The position numbers and the translations under genes are program-made. The notes beneath the pieces are model-generated. The model worked only from the letters and a program-made list of their open reading frames with translations, had not been told where the DNA came from and did not search any database. Shown here piece after piece: positions 55,458 through 64,000 of a stretch of 64,000 nucleotides of DNA (position 1 is its first letter; every line of letters begins with the position of its first letter). The stretch comes from Parapedobacter tibetensis (GTDB lineage Bacteria; Bacteroidota; Bacteroidia; Sphingobacteriales; Sphingobacteriaceae), in the NCBI RefSeq assembly GCF_024704835.1, contig NZ_JAMXBE010000014.1:1-64000 (forward strand), read 5' to 3'.

Positions 55458-58400
55458 ATGTATGCAATTTGTATTGCAATAACGTGCGGAGTTTGCAAAA
55501 CTTGCAAAACGCATAAAACTTATAAAACCCCGACGTATAGTCGCGACCTCATTAAGCTTTTGATTATGATTAAAATCATACTCGCTATCGTGTTGATTAC
55601 TGCTGCGCGCGCCGGAGCTGAGGTGTACGCGCAGAAAGCGAGTATTACGGCTGAGCATATTCCATTGAAAACGGTCTTTGCTGAATTGCGTAAGCAGACT
55701 GGCTATCATTTCCTTTACCTGACGGATGATTTGAAGGAAGCCCGTCCGGTGAGCCTGCGTTTTAATCATGCTCCGTTGGATGATATCTTACAGCACTGTT
55801 TTACCGACCAGCCACTTACCTACCAAATCCGTGGAAAACGGGTGCTGGTATCGAGGAAGGAAATAGCAGTCGAAGAGGAGCAAAGCTTCCGGCAACAACG
55901 TGTCGTAGCGGGTAGGGTCACCGATGAACAGGGGACGGCGGTGTCTGGGGTTACCGTTACTCTAAAAGGTTCGTCGTCAGCAACATCTACGGATGATGAT
56001 GGACGATATCGGATTGAGGTTACCGATCAAAACGCGGTACTCGTTTTTACCATATTGGGCTATAATACGCAGGAACGAACAGTAGGCAGTACCAATGTGA
56101 TTGACGTTCAATTAAACGCATCGGTCAGTGATTTGGAGGAGGTGGTCGTGGTCGGTTATGGAACCATCCGTAAATCCGATTTGACGGGTTCTGTCGCACA
56201 GATTACATCCGAAGACATCCAAACAGTACCCGTTTATAACATGGAGCAAGCATTGAAGGGCCGCGCTGCAGGTGTGCAGGTGACCCAGAACTCCGGCCAA
56301 CCGGGAGGTAGAATAGAAGTACGCGTACGCGGCGGAAATTCGATGATCGGTAATAACCAACCATTATATGTAGTAGATGGCTTCCCGGTTACGGGCGGCA
56401 TCAATTTCCTGAACCCAGCGGATATCGAATCCATCGATATCTTGAAGGATGCTTCCGCTACGGCGATTTACGGGGCCCGGGGTGCGAATGGTGTGGTCAT
56501 CATCACCTCCAAAAAGGGGAAAGCCGGACAAGCAGGCCGCATCGAACTGAACAGCTTCTACGGGGTACAGCAGGAAACCAAGCGCTATGATTTGCTCAAT
56601 GCGAAAGAATATGCTGAGATAGCCAACGAATGGTTGCGGAATGGTGGCCAAGAACCCTATTTCAATATTGATGAAGTGGAAAATCCCGGTACTGACTGGC
56701 AGGATGTGGTATTGCGCGCTGCACCGATTCAGGATCATACCCTTACGTTTTCGGGCGGCTCCGAAAAGACACAGTATTCTGCGTCAGGTAATTACTATGG
56801 GCAGGACGGGATTCTAATCAACACTGGCGTGAAACGCGGGTCGGCCCGTGTAAACCTTGGCCACGACGTCAAAGACTGGTTGCGCTTCAATGTAAACCTG
56901 AACCTTTCGCGCAGGGAGCAACGTTCCGTGCCGGTCAACAACGGTTATCGGGGCGGGGGCTCTGTCTTGTCTGCAGCCGCCTCGGCACCCCCGACGCTGC
57001 CGGTATATGACGAGAATGGCCAACTTACACAGATTGAGCGGATTTATAGCTTCGGTTCGTCCGATATGCGAAATCCGTTGATTTTTGCCGAGGACCAAAC
57101 CAGGGCGCTAGGCAATACGGTGATTGGAAATACGAGTCTGGACGTCAAATTGACGGAAAATTTGGTGTTCCGAACCTTACTGGGCTTAGAATATGCCAAT
57201 TCGTTGACCGACCAGTTCAGACCCATCATTTTCGAAACGGACCGCGGTTATGCCCGACAGCGAAACGATTACCGCAGCTCCTTCCTGAACGAAAATACGC
57301 TGACCTATACGAAGGAATTCAATGATATCCATCGGCTTACCGTATTAGGTGGTTATACCTACCAAACAAATAGGGATCGGTATTTCCAGGCTGCTGTATC
57401 CGGGCTTCCGGGCAACACCACGGAGAATTATGATCTTTCGGCGGCGGAGACCATTAACCCACCTACGTCAAGCATTGAGGAATGGGTACTGGCGTCTTGG
57501 CTGGCCCGTGCCAACTATTCTTTTGCGGATAAGTACCTGCTGACCGCCAGCATGCGGGCCGATGGATCGTCTCGTTTCGGAAGCAACAACAAATGGGCGG
57601 TGTTCCCATCGGCTGCGGTCGCTTGGCGGATTTCCGAAGAACCGTTCATGCAGGATGTCACGGTTATCAATGACTTGAAATTGCGGGCAAGTTATGGGGT
57701 GACGGGGAATACCGCATTGGATCCTTACCAGTCACTGGATCAGATGAGCGCTGCGCGGATAATTTACGGAAATAATGAGGAAATTGTCGGCTATGTCCCT
57801 TCCGGTATCGCTAATGACGACCTGAAATGGGAAACGACGGCACAGACAGACGTTGGTATCGATATCAGCTTCTGGAATAGCCGGTTGAACGTAACTGCCG
57901 ACTATTATTGGAAATATACAACGGATCTGTTGGCTTCGGTTCCGTTGCCGCCTTCCGTAGGATTCGAATCCATCTTCCAGAACGTAGGGGAGATCAGAAA
58001 CCAAGGGATTGAATTGGGCGTTAATGGGGATATCCTCACCGGTGAATGGAAATGGAACATGGCTGCCATGGTGTCTTCCAACAAAAACCGGGTGATGAAG
58101 CTTGCTGGCGGAAGCGACATTTACAGCGCTGGCCAAGCCGCGGTATGGTCCAGCACCAACATTGCCCGTGAAGGGGAACCGTTGGGTTCACTCTTCGGCT
58201 ACCTGGAAGACGGGCTTGATGAAAACGGGTTCATCAAGTATAGAGACATGAATGGCGACGGGGTGGTGAATGCTCAGGACCGGGTGATTCTGGGTAACCC
58301 TATCCCGGATTGGATATATAGCGTTAATTCCAGCCTTTCTTATAAGGGGGTCAATCTGAACATTTTCCTGGAAGGGGTCCAAGGCAATGAGATTTTCAAC

Positions 58401-58826
58401 GCAACCAACGGCACGCATCTGAATTCCTTCCAGCGCGGCAGCAACCAGTTCAAGGACATCATCGGGAATTATTGGACAGCCGAAAATCCGGATCCGAATG
58501 CCAAGTACCCGAAAATCAGCGCTGCCACCGGCGTGGACATCTCAGACCGGTTTATTGAGAACGGCAGCTACCTGCGGGTGAAAACCATCAGCTTAGGTTA
58601 TGATTTCCCTGTGAAGAAGTGGAGCATGGCCTGGTGCAATGCCGCTCAGATTTATGTGTCGGGAACCAACCTGTTTACCTTTACAGACTATACCGGCCTC
58701 GACCCCGAAATGAATACGCGGGGAGACGATACGCAAGAAATCGACGACCGCCTCCGGATGGGACACGACCAAAGTGGCTACCCGAACGCCAAAGTATATG
58801 CAATTGGTTTAAGATTAACCCTTTAA
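55458..58826 (+). CDS. SusC-type TonB-dependent transducer with STN domain (locus 3)
   Basis: 1122 residues from the ATG at 55458; the signal peptide proper starts at the ATG at 55566, which is an equally good start (1086 residues). The intervening segment encodes an odd Lys-Thr repeat (CKTCKTHKTYKT). It has an STN domain (HIPLKTVFAELRKQTGYHFL), a carboxypeptidase-like domain (VAGRVTDEQGTAVSGVTVTL), EEVVVVGYGTIRKSDLTGSV, a plug with ILKDASATAIYGARGANGV, and a barrel. It signals to the FecR of this locus and imports glycan. susD starts 11 bases after the stop. Confidence 0.94.
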   Translation: MYAICIAITCGVCKTCKTHKTYKTPTYSRDLIKLLIMIKIILAIVLITAARAGAEVYAQKASITAEHIPLKTVFAELRKQTGYHFLYLTDDLKEARPVSLRFNHAPLDDILQHCFTDQPLTYQIRGKRVLVSRKEIAVEEEQSFRQQRVVAGRVTDEQGTAVSGVTVTLKGSSSATSTDDDGRYRIEVTDQNAVLVFTILGYNTQERTVGSTNVIDVQLNASVSDLEEVVVVGYGTIRKSDLTGSVAQITSEDIQTVPVYNMEQALKGRAAGVQVTQNSGQPGGRIEVRVRGGNSMIGNNQPLYVVDGFPVTGGINFLNPADIESIDILKDASATAIYGARGANGVVIITSKKGKAGQAGRIELNSFYGVQQETKRYDLLNAKEYAEIANEWLRNGGQEPYFNIDEVENPGTDWQDVVLRAAPIQDHTLTFSGGSEKTQYSASGNYYGQDGILINTGVKRGSARVNLGHDVKDWLRFNVNLNLSRREQRSVPVNNGYRGGGSVLSAAASAPPTLPVYDENGQLTQIERIYSFGSSDMRNPLIFAEDQTRALGNTVIGNTSLDVKLTENLVFRTLLGLEYANSLTDQFRPIIFETDRGYARQRNDYRSSFLNENTLTYTKEFNDIHRLTVLGGYTYQTNRDRYFQAAVSGLPGNTTENYDLSAAETINPPTSSIEEWVLASWLARANYSFADKYLLTASMRADGSSRFGSNNKWAVFPSAAVAWRISEEPFMQDVTVINDLKLRASYGVTGNTALDPYQSLDQMSAARIIYGNNEEIVGYVPSGIANDDLKWETTAQTDVGIDISFWNSRLNVTADYYWKYTTDLLASVPLPPSVGFESIFQNVGEIRNQGIELGVNGDILTGEWKWNMAAMVSSNKNRVMKLAGGSDIYSAGQAAVWSSTNIAREGEPLGSLFGYLEDGLDENGFIKYRDMNGDGVVNAQDRVILGNPIPDWIYSVNSSLSYKGVNLNIFLEGVQGNEIFNATNGTHLNSFQRGSNQFKDIIGNYWTAENPDPNAKYPKISAATGVDISDRFIENGSYLRVKTISLGYDFPVKKWSMAWCNAAQIYVSGTNLFTFTDYTGLDPEMNTRGDDTQEIDDRLRMGHDQSGYPNAKVYAIGLRLTL

Positions 58827-58837
58827 AGCGAGTTGAA

Positions 58838-60292
58838 ATGAAAAGTATAGGTATAGCGATAGTCACCCTTATGATATCATTGACGTCTTGTCAAGATATG
58901 CTGGACGAAATTCCAAAGGACTTTGTTGCAAGAAATAATTACTATAAAAATGAAGCCGATGCGCAAGGTGCGTTGAATGGTGCGTATAATGCGTTGAGTA
59001 AAGAATTTTACGGTATTGACAACTATATATTGAGCGAGTTGCACGGTGATTTCCTGAACGGAAGGGGATCACAGGCCCCGATTTCCAATATGCACCAGCT
59101 GCTGGATCAGCAAAATATTGGCAGGGCATCCAATCAATGGACACGGTTATATCAGGGGATCAATCGGGCAAATGCGGTGTTAGATAATGTGCCTCAGATC
59201 GCTCAAATGAATGAGGGGGCACGAACCCGCATCCTTGCTGAAGCGCACTTTTTGCGGGCTCTTGCCTATTTTGAACTGGTGAGGGGCTTTGGAGCGGTTC
59301 CGATCAAGACAAGAGAAAGTACGGATCTATCCGATCTGGAATCGCCCCGCAGGCCGGAAAATGAAGTCTATGAACTCATTATCGCCGATGCAATGGCCGC
59401 AGAGGAAGGGCTGCTTGAAACGGTCAGCGGAACGGGGCAAGCGTCCAAATCGGCCGCAAAAATGCTGTTGGCGCATGTGTACTTAACCATTGGCAACTGG
59501 GAAGCGGCGGCTGCGAAGGCGGATGAGGTGATCACCAGTGGAAAGTACCAGCTGGTGAATGTGCAGCAGCCGGACGACTTTTATCGGATTTTCGGGTCAA
59601 ATACCAGCTCGGAGGATATCATGTCCGTGCATCATTCAGAAACGATTCCATCCGAAATCACCAATTTCCTCCATATGGGTAATAACATACCTTACAATTA
59701 CAGCAGTACTGGATATTTTGCTTGGCTACCAAACATGAACTCCTTCATTGGCGAGGCTTGGGATGAAAACGATTTACGCAAACCGTTCAACCTTTATACG
59801 CACGTCCAAAACGCTGCTGGCGAATGGGTGCCCTTACCGGCTACAACCCCAGTCCTTTTCAAAAAGTTCATTACGAATAATAGTGGCCTAAGCACGTATA
59901 GCGTGCCGATATACCGTTATGCAGAGGCGCTATTGTTTTATGCTGAAGCCGCTTGTCGCGCGGAAGGTGGGCCGTCGGCACTTGCCTTGGAACGGCTTAA
60001 CATGATTAAGCGGAGAGCTTATGGTCATAATCCTGCTACACCTTCTCCTGTAGACTATGCGGCCGGTATGAGTGAAACCGCATTTGTGGATGTTGTTTTA
60101 CAGGAGCGGGCATACGAATTTCTAATCGAACGGCGACGTTGGTGGGATCTGAAACGGACAGGGAAAGCAAAGGAGGCATTTGCAGCAGTAGGAAAAAACT
60201 TGATTGATGAACGTTTGCTATGGCCTATCCCGGAAAATGAGATCAACAATAATCCGGCGATTGGTCAGGGCGATCAAAACCCCGGGTATTGA
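58838..60292 (+). CDS. SusD/RagB-type surface glycan-binding lipoprotein (locus 3)
   Basis: 484 residues from the ATG at 58838, 11 bases after the susC stop; longer frames run back into susC. Lipoprotein signal (ISLTSC), EAHFLRALAYFELVRGFGAV, AKMLLAHVYLTIGNWEAAA and the C-terminal ERAYEFLIERRRWWDLKRTG, with the final NPGY typical of SusD proteins. It overlaps the sulfatase start by one base. Confidence 0.95.
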   Translation: MKSIGIAIVTLMISLTSCQDMLDEIPKDFVARNNYYKNEADAQGALNGAYNALSKEFYGIDNYILSELHGDFLNGRGSQAPISNMHQLLDQQNIGRASNQWTRLYQGINRANAVLDNVPQIAQMNEGARTRILAEAHFLRALAYFELVRGFGAVPIKTRESTDLSDLESPRRPENEVYELIIADAMAAEEGLLETVSGTGQASKSAAKMLLAHVYLTIGNWEAAAAKADEVITSGKYQLVNVQQPDDFYRIFGSNTSSEDIMSVHHSETIPSEITNFLHMGNNIPYNYSSTGYFAWLPNMNSFIGEAWDENDLRKPFNLYTHVQNAAGEWVPLPATTPVLFKKFITNNSGLSTYSVPIYRYAEALLFYAEAACRAEGGPSALALERLNMIKRRAYGHNPATPSPVDYAAGMSETAFVDVVLQERAYEFLIERRRWWDLKRTGKAKEAFAAVGKNLIDERLLWPIPENEINNNPAIGQGDQNPGY

Positions 60293-61836
60293 TGTGTTGT
60301 GGGTTATTAACGATGCGATCGTTGTTTTTAGTGGGTAGTCTTAGCCTGTTTTTCAACCTATATGGGCAATCAACAGACACCGCGAAAGCGAGCCGGACAG
60401 ACTACAATGTTCTTTTTCTCATGGTAGACGATCTGAGACCGCAATTAGGGTGTTACGGGGACACCATGGTAAAGACTCCGCATATCGATCAATTGGCAGC
60501 TACGGGCACGGTGTTTAACCGTGCCTACTGCCAAATTGCATTATGCAACCCGTCGAGGGCTTCACTGCTTACCGGATTGCGGCCCGATGAGCTGAATGTA
60601 TATAATCTGACCACGCATATCCGCGAGCATGCGCCTGATGCGGTAACGCTGCCTCAGTTGTTTAAAAACAATGGGTGGCAGAGCCAGGGACTGTATAAGA
60701 TTTTCCATCTGATACCAAGCGATCCGCGTGCTTTCGGCAATATGGACGATACAGCTTCCTGGAGCAGTCCGCTGTGGCTGCCCACGAAATCCGTATACGG
60801 ACCGAAAGGTGAAGCGCTGCGCCAGCGAAAGTTGGACGAAATGGCTAAGGCGGGCGACACTATGGATTATAGCAACATTCCCAGGGGATTCGCTACCGAG
60901 GCACCGACGATACCGGACAGTGCCCTGGCGGATGGAGAGACGGCAGTACAAGCCATAAAAGTGTTGAATGAACTGAAAGACGAGCGGTTTTTCTTAGCGG
61001 TCGGGTTTTATAAACCTCACCTACCATTTATCGCACCGAAGGAATATTGGGATTTATACCGGGCAGCCGACATCGTCCTACCCAATAACCGATATGCGCC
61101 GAAAAATGCTCCTGAGTTTGCATTGCAAAAGTATGCGGACCTGCGGTTGTATGAGGATTATAAACACATACCCTATGAAGCAGAACTAACAGCAACACAA
61201 CAGCGGGAATTGCTGCATGGATACCTTGCCTGCATTAGCTATGTGGACGCCCAAGTAGGCAACATACTGGCAGAGCTCGACCGCCTAGGTTTGCGGGACA
61301 ATACCGTTATCGTGCTGTTGGGCGATCATGGTTTTCAGGTGGGTGAACATAATATGTGGACGACCAAACATACCAATTATGAGACTTCAGTGAGGGCACC
61401 GCTTATTGTGGCAAAACCGGGGCAGAAAGCCGCCGGTGCGGTCAGCGATGAACTGGTTGAATTTGTGGATATCTATCCGACGCTGGCGGATATCTGCGGA
61501 CTGGAAGCGCCGGCTTCATTGGAAGGAGAAAATTTCGCTCCGTTATTAGACAATCCGAATGCACCTTGGTCCAAAGACTTCGCACTCAGCCAATATCCAA
61601 AACACGTGGATGACGAACAGGTCATGGGCCGGAGTATCCGTACGGAACGGTATCGGTTAGTGGAGTGGCGGGTGCCATCGACGGGTCGTGTCATCCATGA
61701 GCTGTACGACCATGAAGTCGACCCCGATGAAAATACGAATGTGGCCACGTACCCCCGCTATAAGGACGTGGTGAACGCATTGAGCCAAGCATTGCATAAT
61801 CACTGGAATACTAAAACAACAACTATTCACTTATGA
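60292..61836 (+). CDS. Sulfatase (S1 family, iduronate-2-sulfatase-like)
   Basis: 514 residues from the ATG at 60292, which overlaps the susD stop (TGATG); the ATG at 60313 would also open the signal peptide (ending LYGQS). It has LFLMVDDLRPQLGCYGD metal ligands, the formylglycine site CNPSRASLLTG (Cys85), GFYKPHLPFIAP and LGDHGFQVGEHNMWTTKH. It removes sulfate esters in the periplasm after modification of Cys85 by an anaerobic or copper-type maturation enzyme encoded elsewhere. It overlaps the next gene by 4 bases (ATGA). Confidence 0.94.
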   Translation: MCCGLLTMRSLFLVGSLSLFFNLYGQSTDTAKASRTDYNVLFLMVDDLRPQLGCYGDTMVKTPHIDQLAATGTVFNRAYCQIALCNPSRASLLTGLRPDELNVYNLTTHIREHAPDAVTLPQLFKNNGWQSQGLYKIFHLIPSDPRAFGNMDDTASWSSPLWLPTKSVYGPKGEALRQRKLDEMAKAGDTMDYSNIPRGFATEAPTIPDSALADGETAVQAIKVLNELKDERFFLAVGFYKPHLPFIAPKEYWDLYRAADIVLPNNRYAPKNAPEFALQKYADLRLYEDYKHIPYEAELTATQQRELLHGYLACISYVDAQVGNILAELDRLGLRDNTVIVLLGDHGFQVGEHNMWTTKHTNYETSVRAPLIVAKPGQKAAGAVSDELVEFVDIYPTLADICGLEAPASLEGENFAPLLDNPNAPWSKDFALSQYPKHVDDEQVMGRSIRTERYRLVEWRVPSTGRVIHELYDHEVDPDENTNVATYPRYKDVVNALSQALHNHWNTKTTTIHL

Positions 61837-63848
61837 ACATGATGAAGAAAATTTTTGTACAGGTAGTTCTATTTGTTTTCGTCTATGCGTCGTGCATAGC
61901 GCAGGTCAAAAACGCGTTATATGACCTCTGCATATATGGCGGTACCTCTGCCGGTGTAGTGGCGGCATATACCGCTTCCAAAGCCGGCAAATCTGTCGTA
62001 TTGATCGAGTCGGGCCACAGGCTCGGCGGATTAAGCTCCGGTGGGCTTGGGCAGACCGATATCGGCAACAAATACGTGGTACGCGGTTTGGCGCTGGACT
62101 TCTATCGGAAAACCGGTACACACTATGGTACCTTTGAGCAGTGGATATTTGAACCGAAAATAGCCGAAGCGATTTTCAAGCAGTATATGGAACAGTGCGA
62201 TGCGGATGTTGTTTATGGACAAGTCATCATGGACGTGACGAAGGAGGGGACGAGACTCGACGGCATTACCCTCCAATCTACGGAAAAAATGGGCGTGCAG
62301 TCGATGTCCGTGAAAGCCAAAGTCTTCATGGACTGCACCTATGAGGGCGACTTGATGGCCAAAGCCGGTGCATCCTACCATGTGGGACGAGAAGATAACA
62401 GTGTATATGGGGAAACGTTAAATGGTGTGCAACTGATGACGGGCCATCAGTTTCCGGATGGTATAGATCCCTATGTGAAACGTGGCGATCCCAGCAGCGG
62501 TCTGCTATGGGGAATACGCGATGGCGAATTATTACCTGACGGTACCGGAGATCGAAAGGTGCAAGCATATAACTATCGCATTGCCTTAACCAATGTTTCG
62601 GAAAATCGTATTCCGATTACCAAACCTGCCAATTACGATCCCGATCGCTATGAATTGTTGAGGCGGCAGAAGGAAATCCAGCCATGGAAGGGATTGAATG
62701 ATGTCTTCATCTGGAGCCTGATGCCCAACGGCAAAACAGACATTAACAACCGTAATGGGTTTTCGACCGACATGATCGGTATGAATTGGGACTATCCGGA
62801 GGCCGATTACGAGCGGCGGCAGGAGATTATAAAAGCGCACGAGGACTATACCAAGGGGTTGCTGTATTTCGTGGGCAACGACCCGTCCGTGCCAAGGTTC
62901 ATCCGCGATGAGATGCAGCAATGGGGATATCCGAAAGACGAGTATGTCAGCAACAACCATTGGAGTCCTCAGCTCTACGTGCGCGAGGCGCGGCGTATGA
63001 TCGGTGAGGTAGTAATGACTCAGCACCATTGCCAGGGTAGGGAAGTGGTAGACGATGAAGTGGGCTTTGCGGCGTATACGATGGATTCGCATAACTGCGA
63101 CCGATTGGTGGTAAATGGTATGGTAAAGAACGAAGGGAATGTAGAGGTTGGAGGGTTCCCGCCGTTTCCGATTTCGTATCGTGCCATCGTTCCGAAGCGT
63201 GGTGAAGTGACTAATTTATTGGTGCCGGTTTGCCTTTCTGCCAGCCACATCGCCTTTGGGTCTATCCGGATGGAGCCGGTTTTCATGGTGCTGGGACAAT
63301 CTGCGGCCGTGGCCGCCTGCCACGCCATTGATCAGGGTATTGATGTGCAAGCAGTGGATGTGAACGATATAAAAGCGACCTTGGCGGCCAATCCCAAAGC
63401 GGATGGCCGTGAGCCAGACGTGCTCATTAACAGCACGGATAGCGATGCGGTACAGTTTGCCGGAAATTGGAAAAAAGGCCGAAGCAAGGGGTATGGACGT
63501 ACTTATGTAGAGGCCGATGGCAAAGACGGACTCAGCAGCGCAACGTTTATTGCGAAGAGCCTGAAACCGGGTCGCTATCAGCTTTACACCTACTTCCCCA
63601 AGCATGCTGAAAGTGCCACGAAGGTTAGTTACCGGGTTTTTGACGGAAAACGCGTTTCGGAGAACATATTAGATTTGTCGACCGTGGAAATCAAGGGACA
63701 AACATCTAGTACCTGGGTATCCCTAGGCAGTTATACGATTGTTAAAGGTAGTGAACCCGCTTTTGTTGAAATCAGCACAAAAGGTGCGGATGGCGTTGTT
63801 GCAGCGAATGCCGTTATTTTGGTTCCTAGTGATGATCAAGCGCTCTAA
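61833..63848 (+). CDS. FAD-dependent oxidoreductase with golvesin-like C-terminal domain
   Basis: 671 residues. Signal peptide (ASCIAQ), then a FAD-binding domain opening YGGTSAGVVAAYTASKAGKS with the dinucleotide motif and E at VVLIESG. Further motifs are GGLSSGGLGQTD and MDCTYEGDLMAKAG. The C-terminal 135 residues (AVQFAGNWKKGRSKGYGRTY onward) resemble the golvesin C-terminal beta-sandwich, found on other exported glycan proteins. Start overlaps the sulfatase stop, so it is coupled. The substrate is not known; proximity to GH16 and sulfatase suggests a sugar or a released oligosaccharide. Confidence 0.85.
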   Translation: MNMMKKIFVQVVLFVFVYASCIAQVKNALYDLCIYGGTSAGVVAAYTASKAGKSVVLIESGHRLGGLSSGGLGQTDIGNKYVVRGLALDFYRKTGTHYGTFEQWIFEPKIAEAIFKQYMEQCDADVVYGQVIMDVTKEGTRLDGITLQSTEKMGVQSMSVKAKVFMDCTYEGDLMAKAGASYHVGREDNSVYGETLNGVQLMTGHQFPDGIDPYVKRGDPSSGLLWGIRDGELLPDGTGDRKVQAYNYRIALTNVSENRIPITKPANYDPDRYELLRRQKEIQPWKGLNDVFIWSLMPNGKTDINNRNGFSTDMIGMNWDYPEADYERRQEIIKAHEDYTKGLLYFVGNDPSVPRFIRDEMQQWGYPKDEYVSNNHWSPQLYVREARRMIGEVVMTQHHCQGREVVDDEVGFAAYTMDSHNCDRLVVNGMVKNEGNVEVGGFPPFPISYRAIVPKRGEVTNLLVPVCLSASHIAFGSIRMEPVFMVLGQSAAVAACHAIDQGIDVQAVDVNDIKATLAANPKADGREPDVLINSTDSDAVQFAGNWKKGRSKGYGRTYVEADGKDGLSSATFIAKSLKPGRYQLYTYFPKHAESATKVSYRVFDGKRVSENILDLSTVEIKGQTSSTWVSLGSYTIVKGSEPAFVEISTKGADGVVAANAVILVPSDDQAL

Positions 63849-63865
63849 GAAATTCCAGAGACACG

Positions 63866-64000
63866 ATGATATATACAACTAAGATGGTTAGATACATCTC
63901 CCCCCTTTTCGTTATATGCTGCCAACTGGCGTGCAGCATGCCCGACCCGAATGCTTATGAGGCAGACCTCATCATATATGGCGGGACGTCCGCTGCTATC
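63866..64000 (+). CDS. Second FAD-dependent oxidoreductase, lipoprotein (3' end outside window)
   Basis: 45 codons visible before the window ends. Lipoprotein signal (QLACS) then EADLIIYGGTSAAI, the start of the same FAD-binding domain as the previous gene. It starts 17 bases after its neighbour's stop; a second ATG at 63884 is possible. This is a tandem paralogue pair, one probably periplasmic and one lipidated. Confidence 0.75.
   Translation, partial: MIYTTKMVRYISPLFVICCQLACSMPDPNAYEADLIIYGGTSAAI

Noticed and set aside
58619-58837. Upstream extension of susD in locus 3
   Set aside because: It lies in susC coding sequence in another frame; the ATG at 58838 starts a proper lipoprotein signal.

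Overview
The window looks like a chromosomal segment of a Bacteroidota organism, most likely of the Sphingobacteriaceae type. The evidence is three SusC/SusD pairs, two FecI-type sigma/FecR pairs, a type IX secretion (T9SS) adhesin with a PorP/SprF partner, a TamL lipoprotein, a fused 2-oxo-acid dehydrogenase E1, a DAHP synthase-chorismate mutase fusion, and many promoters of the Bacteroidota form (TTTG, about 19-20 bases, then TAnnTTTG). No rRNA, tRNA, CRISPR array or complete insertion sequence was seen.

Layout: 1-5990 is a T9SS unit (large repeat adhesin cut by the window edge, PorP/SprF, OmpA/PD40 protein) closed by a terminator. 6179-19960 is carbohydrate locus 1: a ketodeoxy-pentonate dehydratase-like FAH enzyme, an AraC regulator, SusC/SusD without sigma/FecR control, a small lipoprotein, a DUF4185 protein, a DUF1080 (3-ketoglycoside hydrolase) protein, a cupredoxin-dehydrogenase-HEAT fusion and an FG-GAP lipoprotein. 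19936-29037 holds a retropepsin-like protease, malate dehydrogenase and tamL-tamB. 29419-31836 is the E1 fusion. 31898-37350 is a ROK kinase plus aroC, aroA, DAHP synthase-chorismate mutase and pheA. An apparently complete transcription attenuator sits in front of pheA.

37351-43673 is mixed: an 11-base-phased array of DnaA-box-like words, a hypothetical protein, a PIN toxin-antitoxin pair, a DUF1800/DUF1501 pair, a YCII-like fragment and an orphan ABC substrate-binding lipoprotein. 43775-51268 starts with the first 16 codons of an NAD-dependent epimerase. These run into one copy of a 28-base direct repeat, followed by sigma, FecR, SusC and SusD and the second copy of the repeat. 51760-64000 is carbohydrate locus 3: sigma, FecR, a GH16 enzyme, SusC, SusD, a sulfatase and two FAD-dependent oxidoreductases (the second cut by the window edge). 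It carries duplicated leader sequences before the GH16 and SusC genes.

How the parts fit: loci 2 and 3 have the STN domain on SusC and a sigma/FecR pair upstream, as expected for trans-envelope signalling. Locus 1 lacks STN and sigma/FecR and instead has a divergent AraC regulator. Locus 3 (GH16 plus sulfatase) points to a sulfated glycan. Locus 1 (DUF4185 plus a ketodeoxy-D-arabinonate-dehydratase-like enzyme, and a possible copper-linked oxidation/3-keto hydrolysis branch) points to an arabinan-type or oxidatively processed glycan. Substrates are inference only.
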